From NCBI GenBank assembly GCA_038881635.1, contig JAVZPJ010000005.1, positions 32,082 through 96,081 of the forward strand: DNA of 64,000 nt, written 5' to 3'. A program made the position numbers and the translations under genes. Origin of the DNA: Sulfolobales archaeon. GTDB taxonomy: Archaea; Thermoproteota; Thermoprotei_A; Sulfolobales; AG1. Of this stretch, positions 8,628 through 15,549 are shown piece by piece; the stretch's first letter is position 1; each line of letters begins with the position of its first letter. The notes under the pieces are model-generated. The model ran no database searches and was not told the DNA's origin. It saw only the letters and a program-made list of their open reading frames with translations.

Positions 8628-9791
8628 TTAATGAGATAAGGTGTTTAATCTGAAGATCATCGCAACTGATATTATTTGTGATATTACCACGTATAGTACT
8701 GCTGATTCTACTGATATCTCTAGCAAGGGTGCTACTATGAAGCCTCCTACAGTCCATGCCACTCCATATAGAAGTCCGAATACCCCGTATGCTAGTGCCA
8801 GCTTACTTCCGCTCATTATATCTGCAATTGATGCTCTCATTATAGTCTCTGAGATCCCCATAACAACACCCCAGAAAGCCGCCATCACATACGCGAGTTG
8901 AGGTGTTCTGAGTACAAGGAGTATTGGTATGAACATTGTCGTTATCGGAGCTATATAGAGACTTCTGAATTTAATCCTGTCATAGAGATAACCTATTGGA
9001 AACGCTACTAAGGCGTCAACCCCCATAGCTATCGCGTATAATACTGCTATCTCAGCATCTCCTAGAACACCCCAGTATTTTAGGAAATAAGATACTATAG
9101 CCCAGTGTATGAAGCCTAATGCTTGAAACATCATTGATATCGTATAGATCCAGAATCTCCTCTCCAAACCTCTGAAAGAGATCTCTCTACTAGAGGTATC
9201 AACACTTCTAATTCTAGGATACAGCCTCCATGCCGTTAGAATAAGTATCATGGCTGCTAAGCCTGGTACTACGAGTACTAGAAAAGCACTAGGATAACCA
9301 TATCTAGCCAGCATGAATGCTACGAGGAGAGGTCCTCCGAGAGCACCAGCTTGATCTAGAACTTCATGAATTCCAAAACCCTTACCTCTACCAAGATCTT
9401 CTGTGACCTCGGCGAGAGCAACATCTCTAGCAGGAGTTCTAAGACCTTTCCCAATTCTCTCCACGAGATAGAGTGATACCGCAAAACTCCAGGTAGTTGC
9501 AAAGGCTAGAAATGGTAGGACTAGAACATTCATAGCATAGCCAGCTATTATAAAGCTCCAGAGAACTGCTGATGATCCCATGTATGATGCTGCGAGACCG
9601 CTCACGAATCTTAGTATGTAGCCTAGAAGTTCTCCGGAGCCTATGACTGCTGATGCTATGGAAGGTGCTTCCAGATACTCTAGAAAAGCTCCACTAACAG
9701 ATCTAGCTCCCTCATAAACCATGTCAGCGAGAAGAGATACGAAGCCTAGTAGAAGAAAAACCAGAAGTATCTTTCTATTCGTCTCACACAC
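8628..9791 (-). CDS. MFS transporter
   Basis: Major facilitator superfamily protein, 387 aa with about 11-12 hydrophobic spans. It opens with 'FVSLLADMVYEGARSVSGAF' and has the family loop 'ERIGKGLRTPARD' between spans 4 and 5, a form common in archaeal MFS proteins annotated as drug or unknown exporters. A second-half loop 'YDRIKFRS' corresponds to the repeated inter-domain motif. The start is GTG 9791 preceded by GGGTGTG. The gene is monocistronic on this strand. The substrate cannot be read from sequence. Confidence 0.85.
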   Translation of the reverse strand: MCETNRKILLVFLLLGFVSLLADMVYEGARSVSGAFLEYLEAPSIASAVIGSGELLGYILRFVSGLAASYMGSSAVLWSFIIAGYAMNVLVLPFLAFATTWSFAVSLYLVERIGKGLRTPARDVALAEVTEDLGRGKGFGIHEVLDQAGALGGPLLVAFMLARYGYPSAFLVLVVPGLAAMILILTAWRLYPRIRSVDTSSREISFRGLERRFWIYTISMMFQALGFIHWAIVSYFLKYWGVLGDAEIAVLYAIAMGVDALVAFPIGYLYDRIKFRSLYIAPITTMFIPILLVLRTPQLAYVMAAFWGVVMGISETIMRASIADIMSGSKLALAYGVFGLLYGVAWTVGGFIVAPLLEISVESAVLYVVISQIISVAMIFRLNTLSH

Positions 9792-9858
9792 CCTTCAATA
9801 CTCAAAAGTAGAAAGCTTAAAAAACGATATTGATTAAAAACATTGTTGGAAAGATCTC

Positions 9859-10287
9859 TTAAGACTGATGTCTCAGATAGATCCTTCCAAACTTCAGTCG
9901 ATTCGCGAGAGATATGCTAGAGCTTAAAAGTTTTTCGAAGCCTAAGACACCGCTCCAAACACCTACTGAGGCTAGCACCATGCTAACACCTGCTGTAGAA
10001 ATCTCATGAAGAGCTGTAGCTACATCTGATGGACTTCTCATCGCTGTTAGAAATGGTGGGTATGGAACTATCTCTCCATGCCATGCATGCTCAAGAGCTA
10101 GAAGTATGGCTCCTCCCCATAGAATCGTGGTTAAAATCCACAACTTAAGCCTCTCACTCAGAGACCTAGCTACTCTTCTCTGAAATATTGTAAGAGCTAT
10201 TGCCGCAGTTAATGGAGCTAGAAAACACGCCATAAGGTTTAACCCTTCTATAATGTTGACACCAAGACTTATATATTTGTGCACCAT
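9859..10287 (-). CDS. Small membrane protein of unknown function
   Basis: A protein of about 142 aa with three predicted spans (about residues 15-33, 48-65 and 95-115). Between spans two and three is a loop with 'EHAWHGEIVPYPPFLTAMRS'. The family is not recognised. Its 5' end overlaps or abuts the start region of the rightward gene at 10309, so the two are divergent from a very short shared promoter. Both neighbours are small membrane proteins with a conserved-looking Trp/Gly/Glu/Pro loop ('AEGEFIPSE' in the partner, 'HGEIVPYPP' here), so they may be related and act together. Confidence 0.6.
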   Translation of the reverse strand: MVHKYISLGVNIIEGLNLMACFLAPLTAAIALTIFQRRVARSLSERLKLWILTTILWGGAILLALEHAWHGEIVPYPPFLTAMRSPSDVATALHEISTAGVSMVLASVGVWSGVLGFEKLLSSSISLANRLKFGRIYLRHQS

Positions 10288-10308
10288 ACTATCAAAAGGT
10301 GCACTCTA

Positions 10309-10587
10309 ATGTGGTTGATCCCTCTTCTAGCAGCTTCGCTAACAGCTACAGCAGTATATTTCAGTAGGAGAGACTACTCTAAATATCTAGTACTAATACT
10401 GTGGGGAGCCACGATAATGGTCGCAGTAGACTGGCTGTGGAGCTACATAGCAGAAGGAGAATTCATACCTAGTGAAACGTTCTCAGATCCTGTGGGAAGC
10501 TCTCTACTAGGACTTGTAATGGTTCTCGCAGGATTAATCCTATGGATCTTATTAATACTAGTTCTAAGAATCAGAAAAGCTAAATAG
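10309..10587 (+). CDS. Small membrane protein of unknown function
   Basis: About 92 aa with three hydrophobic segments: an N-terminal one (IPLLAASLTATAV), one around 'LVLILWGATIMVAV' and a C-terminal one. The open frame extends upstream to 10279, but ATG 10309 has AAAGGTG at 10295-10301 with good spacing, and the upstream part overlaps the divergent gene's start. The family is not recognised. The order of spans and the 'WLWSYIAEGEFIP' loop resemble the divergent partner, suggesting a duplicated small membrane protein. Confidence 0.6.
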   Translation: MWLIPLLAASLTATAVYFSRRDYSKYLVLILWGATIMVAVDWLWSYIAEGEFIPSETFSDPVGSSLLGLVMVLAGLILWILLILVLRIRKAK

Positions 10588-10617
10588 CTGTATAGCGATA
10601 GCGTTAACTCTACACGT

Positions 10618-11139
10618 TTGAAAAGCATAAGATCTGAATCCTCTCTCTTGATAGAGTTTTTAAAGAGGAAGAGCTCTACTTCTACAGGTATAGATGTAAG
10701 TATATATAGAGGTATAGAGGTTATAATAGAGGTGTTAGAATTACTAGTAGCCATACCTGTCATAAGATCTGGTGATATTCTATATGTTAGCCCTCACTTT
10801 GGAAGAGCACCGTATATAGCTTTTGCAGAGATCTCTGAAAAAAGTTTTAAGATCCTGGATGTAGTTGAAAACCCGTATTCTATGCTGAGACATGGAAGAG
10901 GTAGGGTTATAACAGATATCATAGCTCCACGAGGAGTGAATGCTGTAATAGTGATTGAGATAGGTGAAGGAGCTTTCAATATTTTGAAAAGATATGGCGT
11001 TAAGATATATAGACTCTCCTCTTCTAGAGAGCTTATAAGAGTTGAGGATGCTCTCAGATCATTCTCCGAAGGCTTGATAGAAGAAGTTGAAGAGCCGTGG
11101 ATTCATGAGCATGAGCATGAATATGAAGAGCATCACTAG
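10618..11139 (+). CDS. NifX/NifB-type dinitrogenase-cofactor-domain protein with His-rich tail
   Basis: Residues about 43-135 match the dinitrogenase iron-molybdenum cofactor biosynthesis fold (Pfam 'Nitro_FeMo-Co'): 'VAIPVIRSGDILYVSPHFGR' followed by 'VITDIIAPRGVNAVIVIEIG'. Such proteins bind metal clusters or carry metals. The C-terminus is 'HEHEHEYEEHH', a plausible nickel or zinc chelator. The TTG start at 10618 has no clear ribosome site; an internal GTG shortly before 'LELLVAIPV' would give the compact domain usual for the family. The gene lies 129 bp before hypA, so a role in metal supply to hydrogenase maturation is a reasonable inference. Confidence 0.72.
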   Translation: MKSIRSESSLLIEFLKRKSSTSTGIDVSIYRGIEVIIEVLELLVAIPVIRSGDILYVSPHFGRAPYIAFAEISEKSFKILDVVENPYSMLRHGRGRVITDIIAPRGVNAVIVIEIGEGAFNILKRYGVKIYRLSSSRELIRVEDALRSFSEGLIEEVEEPWIHEHEHEYEEHH

Positions 11140-11242
11140 CTCTTAGATTCTCTAGATCAGTAGAATATCTTTATATCACTCTTATTTTTCTCAAAATCTT
11201 TATTCAAAAGATCTGGAGATAGTCTCGGTTATTATGCACGAG

Positions 11243-11265
11243 AGATATATTATAGAGATGGTGAT
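11243..11265 (+). promoter_or_regulatory. Putative hypA promoter TATA element and ribosome binding site
   Basis: GATATATTATA at 11243-11253 is a good archaeal TATA-like element about 20-26 bases before the hypA ATG (11269). GGTGAT at 11260-11265 is the ribosome binding sequence. The same GGTGAT arrangement precedes menA. If this element is used, the mRNA leader would be very short. Confidence 0.35.
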
Positions 11266-11268
11266 TTA

Positions 11269-11661
11269 ATGGTTCACGAGTGGGCTCTTGCAGAAGCCGT
11301 GGTAAGACATGTTATTGATATCTATAGTGATAAGAAGATTAGAGAGATTAGAATAGGTTTAGGAGAGCTTCAGAATATTGATGAGAATATTCTCCTATTC
11401 TCTCTGAAAGAACTTTTCAAGCTTAACGGTCTTGAGAATGTATCGATTCATGTTAGAAAGATACCCTTAACCCTTCTATGCAGATCCTGCGGCTTTGAGT
11501 GGAAACCAGATATAAGTAAGCTGGGTGAAGAGATCATAGAGATGATTCATTTCATACCAGAAGCTGTGCACTCCTATATAAGATGTCCTCGATGCAACTC
11601 CGGAGACTTCGAGATCATCAGTGGAAGAGGTGTTTATCTAGAGGAAGTGGTGGTGGAGTAG
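11269..11661 (+). CDS. hypA: Hydrogenase nickel-insertion protein HypA
   Basis: HypA delivers nickel to the [NiFe]-hydrogenase large subunit. The N-terminus reads M-V-H-E-W-A-L-A, one residue longer than the usual M-H-E; the nickel-binding histidine is therefore His3 unless Met1 is removed. The zinc site has two Cys pairs, C71/C74 ('CRSC') and C106/C109 ('CPRC'), separated by an insertion longer than in bacterial HypA, as in other archaea. 130 aa. The start has GGTGAT upstream. Its stop codon overlaps the GTG start of the following ATPase by one base, so the two are tightly coupled. Confidence 0.95.
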   Translation: MVHEWALAEAVVRHVIDIYSDKKIREIRIGLGELQNIDENILLFSLKELFKLNGLENVSIHVRKIPLTLLCRSCGFEWKPDISKLGEEIIEMIHFIPEAVHSYIRCPRCNSGDFEIISGRGVYLEEVVVE

Positions 11662-12437
11662 TGACAGCTATAAAGGATCCTAGACTTAGCATCATTAGAG
11701 AGAGGATTAGAAATGTGAAACATGTGATCCCCGTAGCAAGCTATAAAGGTGGTGTGGGTAAAACTATTGTGACAGCTCTCATAGCTCTAAAACTTAGAGA
11801 TAGAGGTTTCAGAACAGGTATTCTAGATCTGGATCTCACCAATCCATCTATACATACGGTCCTAGGAGTTGATCTAGACACTATAAAGCCTGAGGAGGAG
11901 AGAGGAGTAGTACCACCCGAGATCCAGGGTGTAAAACTCATGACACTCGCCTACTACACGAGAGAAAGACCGACTCCTCTGAGAGGTATGGATCTTGTGA
12001 ACGCTTTCAGAGAGCTTATGAGCATAACTTTATGGGGCTACATAGATTTTCTTCTCATAGATACTCCACCAGGTTTTTCAGATGTTATTCTAGAGCTATC
12101 TAATACTTTAGGCAGGATCTCAAATCCTATTCTCGTATCTATCCTCAGCAAACTCTCTATAAAACCCACGATCAATCTCTATAAATATATGAAAGAGATC
12201 CGCATAGAACCACTTGGAGTGGTTTTAAACATGATCTCAGAGGAGGAGGATCTTAAGAAGACATTCTTTGAAACAGCTTCTATAGAAGATATCAGAATTC
12301 TAGGACTTATGAGAAGAGATCCCGAGATCGAGAAAGCCATAGGATCTATAAATGATCTTAAGAGAACTAAAGCATACGAAGAAATCGGAGAAATAGTGAG
12401 AGAGGTTCTAAAAATAATTGAAAGCAGAAGATCTTGA
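11661..12437 (+). CDS. hypB: ATPase-type HypB (Mrp/MinD-family nickel-maturation ATPase)
   Basis: MinD/Mrp-type P-loop ATPase with the deviant Walker A 'KGGVGKT' (residues 29-35), switch region 'LDLDLTNPSIHTVLG' and Walker B 'FLLIDTPPGFSD'. In Thermococcus an ATPase-type HypB of this family replaces the GTPase HypB and works with HypA; the position directly after hypA supports the same role. A longer frame opens at 11583 inside hypA, but GTG 11661, overlapping the hypA stop as TAGTG and preceded by GGTGGAG, is the better start (258 aa). No GTPase-type hypB is seen in the window. Confidence 0.82.
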   Translation: MTAIKDPRLSIIRERIRNVKHVIPVASYKGGVGKTIVTALIALKLRDRGFRTGILDLDLTNPSIHTVLGVDLDTIKPEEERGVVPPEIQGVKLMTLAYYTRERPTPLRGMDLVNAFRELMSITLWGYIDFLLIDTPPGFSDVILELSNTLGRISNPILVSILSKLSIKPTINLYKYMKEIRIEPLGVVLNMISEEEDLKKTFFETASIEDIRILGLMRRDPEIEKAIGSINDLKRTKAYEEIGEIVREVLKIIESRRS

Positions 12438-13611
12438 CAGCTCCTGGGGTTACATAAATTATATTGAGAAGATCTTTAGAAGAGATAGAGATCTAGCTAG
12501 AAGAATAATTGATATGATAAGATCTTTGAGTGATAGGATTAGAAAAGACTATGGAGAGGATCATAGGATTAAAATCATGAATTTCTGTGGAACACATGAA
12601 TGGAGCATAGTGAGATACGGACTCAGAAGTCTCGTGCCCGGGAATATAGAACTCGTAGCAGGACCAGGATGTCCTGTCTGCGTGACTCCTTCATACTATA
12701 TCGAGAAAGCTATAGAGCTATCTCTACAGGGTACGAGAGTATATACTTATGGAGATGTTTTCAGACTCAGAACTCTCAGACCTGTTGAGAAATCTTATTC
12801 TCTTGAAGAGGCGAAAGCTTTGGGAGCTGATGTTAGAGTTGTAAGTAGTTTTACAGATGCCATCATTGATGCATCTCGCCAGAGGAGAGATTCAGTGTTT
12901 CTAGCAGTAGGTTTTGAAACAATTGCTCCAGGATATTCTAGACTTATGATCTCTGAGAAGATCCCCGAGAACCTAAGTATTCTAAGCCTGGTGAAGCTCA
13001 CGCCACCAGCAATGTTCTACTCTCTCGAGATACTCCAGGAGAAGCCTACAGAACCTCCCATAGCAGGTGTTATAGCTCCAGGACATGTTTCAACTATAGT
13101 AGGTGCTAAGGCTTGGACTCCTGTTGCTGAGAATTTCGAGATCCCCGTAGTTGTCGCAGGATTCGAACCCATAGACGTTCTAGCTGCCATAGCAGAGATT
13201 CTGAGAAGATATGTGAGAAGAGAATATGGTGTCTATATAGAGTATGAGAGAGCTCTTTCATGGCATGGAGATCTAGGGGCTCAGTCAGCTATTTATAAGA
13301 CATTCAAAGCATCTGACGACGCTTGGAGAGGCATAGGATTCATACCCTACAGCGGTCTTAGAATTAGAAGAGAGTATAAGATGTATGATGCTCTAGAGAG
13401 ACATTCTATAGAGGATCTAAAGCCTGAGAAATGGAGCTATGATCTTCCGAAAGCCTGTAGATGTGCTGAAGTTGTGCTGGGAAAGGCAAAACCTATAGAC
13501 TGCCCTCTCTTCATGAGAGCATGTACTCCTGAGAAACCTTACGGACCTTGCATGGTTTCCATGGAGGGTGCTTGTGCTATATGGGCTAGATATAGTTTTC
13601 AGAGTAGATAA
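12418..13611 (+). CDS. hypD: Hydrogenase maturation protein HypD
   Basis: Iron-sulfur scaffold on which the Fe(CN)2CO unit is built together with HypC. The active-site motifs are intact: 'FCGTHEW' with C57, 'GPGCPVC' with C85 and C88, and 'GFETIAPGY'. The C-terminal region carries the cluster-ligand cysteines ('CRCAEVVLG', 'DCPLFMRACTPEKPYGPCMV'). The 397-aa length is normal. The TTG start at 12418 overlaps the upstream ATPase by 20 bases. All known catalytic residues are present, so the protein should be functional. Confidence 0.97.
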   Translation: MKAEDLDSSWGYINYIEKIFRRDRDLARRIIDMIRSLSDRIRKDYGEDHRIKIMNFCGTHEWSIVRYGLRSLVPGNIELVAGPGCPVCVTPSYYIEKAIELSLQGTRVYTYGDVFRLRTLRPVEKSYSLEEAKALGADVRVVSSFTDAIIDASRQRRDSVFLAVGFETIAPGYSRLMISEKIPENLSILSLVKLTPPAMFYSLEILQEKPTEPPIAGVIAPGHVSTIVGAKAWTPVAENFEIPVVVAGFEPIDVLAAIAEILRRYVRREYGVYIEYERALSWHGDLGAQSAIYKTFKASDDAWRGIGFIPYSGLRIRREYKMYDALERHSIEDLKPEKWSYDLPKACRCAEVVLGKAKPIDCPLFMRACTPEKPYGPCMVSMEGACAIWARYSFQSR

Positions 13612-13631
13612 GTATATGGAGGCTTTGCATA

Positions 13632-13871
13632 ATGTGCTGGGGTGTTCCTGCTATTGTTAGAAGAGTCTTAGAAGACAGGATCAGAGCATTAGTAGACTTT
13701 GGAGATGGTATTGATCATGAGGTTGTTATAGGGATCTCTGATGAGGAGATTAGAGAAGGAGATACTGTTATAGTGCATGCAGGAGTTATAATATCAAAGA
13801 TATCTGAAGAAGATCTTAGAGAGCATATGGAGTATGTAGAAGCTCTTCTCAAAGATCAGAATGAGGAGTGA
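13632..13871 (+). CDS. hypC: Hydrogenase maturation chaperone HypC
   Basis: Small chaperone (79 aa) that binds iron with HypD and carries the Fe(CN)2CO unit to the hydrogenase large subunit. The essential N-terminal motif is present as 'MCWGVPA', with Cys2 exposed after Met removal. The rest has the usual beta-barrel pattern 'ALVDFGDG...GDTVIVHAG'. It lies 20 bp after hypD and its stop overlaps the start region of hypE, typical of a hypD-C-E operon. Confidence 0.95.
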   Translation: MCWGVPAIVRRVLEDRIRALVDFGDGIDHEVVIGISDEEIREGDTVIVHAGVIISKISEEDLREHMEYVEALLKDQNEE

Positions 13872-13876
13872 AGAAA

Positions 13877-14932
13877 ATGTCAGGAGAATTCATTAGACTA
13901 GCTCACGGATCTGGAGGAGTCGAGATGCGAGAACTTCTCGAGAAACTTATATTCTCTAGAATCGATTCAAAGCTCAAGAGATTCGGAGATGAAGGTGTAG
14001 GTATTGATATGCCTGATGATGGTGCTGGGATCAAGATCAGTGATGATCTGTATCTTGTGATTTCCACAGACTCCTACACTGTTAAACCTCTCTTCTTCCC
14101 CGGAGGTGATATTGGAATGCTTGCGGCTTCAGGCTCTATTAATGATGTTCTTATGATGGGTGGTATTCCTATAGCTATTATGGATTCTATTGTTATCGAA
14201 GAAGGTTTTCCTATGAGAGATCTCGAGAGAATCATAGGATCATTTATTGAGATCCTCAGATCTGAGGGAGTAGCTCTAGTAGGAGGAGATTTCAAGGTGA
14301 TGCCCAGAGGAGAGCTTGATGGAATTATCATAAATACCGTAGCCTTAGGTCTTGCCAGAAGACTGATAATAGACAGCATAAAACCTGGAGATAAGATCAT
14401 AGTATCAGATTACGTAGGAGATCACGGAGCTATTATAATGCTCTATAGAATGGGTCTAGCAAAAGATCCTGAGACTTTAGAGAGGAGTAGGATTAGAAGC
14501 GATGTTAAACCTCTTACAAGTCTTATGAAGCCTGTTCTTGAGAAGTATTCAGAATACATACATGCAGCGAGAGATCCTACTAGAGGAGGTTTAGCAGGTG
14601 TTCTCAACGAGTGGGTTAGAGATTCTGAACATGTGATATATATAGATGAAGACGAGATACCGATAAGAGATCCTGTGAGAAGATACTCTGAGATGCTAGG
14701 GATAGACCCTCTATATCTAGCTAGTGAGGGTGTGGCGGTATTCTCAGTAGATCCCTCTATCTCTGAAGAGTTTATTTCATTTATAAGAAAGATAGGCTAT
14801 CCTAATGCTAGAATCGTTGGAGAGGTTAGAAGTGAGAAAAGGTATAAGGGTAGGGTTATAATGAGAACAAGTGTGGGAGGAGTTAGAATAGTGGATCCTC
14901 CCAGAGGAGAGCTTATTCCGAGAATATGCTAG
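13877..14932 (+). CDS. hypE: Hydrogenase maturation protein HypE
   Basis: HypE turns a carbamoylated C-terminal cysteine into a thiocyanate and donates cyanide to iron. The C-terminal motif is 'PRIC', with the acceptor cysteine last, as required. The ATP-binding (PurM-like) fold shows 'LAHGSGG', 'GDEGVGIDMPDDGAGI', 'STDSYTVKPLFFPGGDIG' and 'DPTRGGLAGVLNEW'. GTG 13868 is the first possible start, but ATG 13877 follows GAGGAGTG at good spacing. HypF, encoded on the other strand about 2.4 kb further, supplies the carbamoyl group. Confidence 0.97.
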   Translation: MSGEFIRLAHGSGGVEMRELLEKLIFSRIDSKLKRFGDEGVGIDMPDDGAGIKISDDLYLVISTDSYTVKPLFFPGGDIGMLAASGSINDVLMMGGIPIAIMDSIVIEEGFPMRDLERIIGSFIEILRSEGVALVGGDFKVMPRGELDGIIINTVALGLARRLIIDSIKPGDKIIVSDYVGDHGAIIMLYRMGLAKDPETLERSRIRSDVKPLTSLMKPVLEKYSEYIHAARDPTRGGLAGVLNEWVRDSEHVIYIDEDEIPIRDPVRRYSEMLGIDPLYLASEGVAVFSVDPSISEEFISFIRKIGYPNARIVGEVRSEKRYKGRVIMRTSVGGVRIVDPPRGELIPRIC

Positions 14933-15549
14933 GGCTGAATAGTTTGATTCATATGATAAGAATTAGAGATACAATTCTAAAACTAAGAGATTTCGCGGGA
15001 GTAGAGATAGTATACGGAGGAGAGAGATTATGCATAGACATTCTCTACCCTCTACAATGTGATTATATACTATACACTCACAATCATCCGAGACATTCTC
15101 CTGATAGTATTCTGCTAGAGAGATTTTCAGATAGGATCTACAGTCTCTTCTATGGGAATAAGATTAAGATTGGTGAAAGAATTAAGATATCAGATCACTT
15201 CATCGTGGAATCTGTAGAAGCGTTTAGCTGGAGATATCCTGAGTATCATTCCAGAGGATCTGGAGCTGGTTTTATCGTAGAAAGTGATCTGAGGATATAT
15301 CATACGGGAGATAGTGATCTCTCTAGAGATATTCTATCAAGTGTTAGAGGAGGTGTGGATGTTCTTATAATACCTATAGAAGGGTTGGGAGTATACACAC
15401 CAGAAGAAGCTGTAGAAGTAGTGAGATCTCTTCGCCCCTCTATATCTATTCCTATTCATTTTCAGGATATAGATAGCTTCTATATCTTTAGAGACATGGC
15501 TCAGCCATATACTCAGGTGGTGCTTCTTGGAAGAGAAAGATCTGGATGA
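14926..15549 (+). CDS. Metallo-beta-lactamase-fold hydrolase-like protein (UlaG/UPF0173-like) with altered metal motif
   Basis: A 207-aa protein with the layout of COG2220 metal-dependent hydrolases. The metal motif is 'THNHPRHS', in which the usual Asp of HxHxDH is Arg. The downstream ligands look conserved: 'IYHTGDSDLS' and 'SIPIHFQD'. It may therefore bind one metal only. The frame begins at ATG 14926, inside the last codons of hypE; ATG 14953 is an alternative. Its 3' end overlaps the next gene, so it is co-transcribed with the hyp genes. A role in hydrogenase maturation is inferred from position only. Confidence 0.7.
   Translation: MLGLNSLIHMIRIRDTILKLRDFAGVEIVYGGERLCIDILYPLQCDYILYTHNHPRHSPDSILLERFSDRIYSLFYGNKIKIGERIKISDHFIVESVEAFSWRYPEYHSRGSGAGFIVESDLRIYHTGDSDLSRDILSSVRGGVDVLIIPIEGLGVYTPEEAVEVVRSLRPSISIPIHFQDIDSFYIFRDMAQPYTQVVLLGRERSG

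Noticed and set aside
10443-10763. Minus-strand frame over the small membrane and NifX-like genes
   Set aside because: It crosses two well-supported genes on the other strand and shows no motifs.
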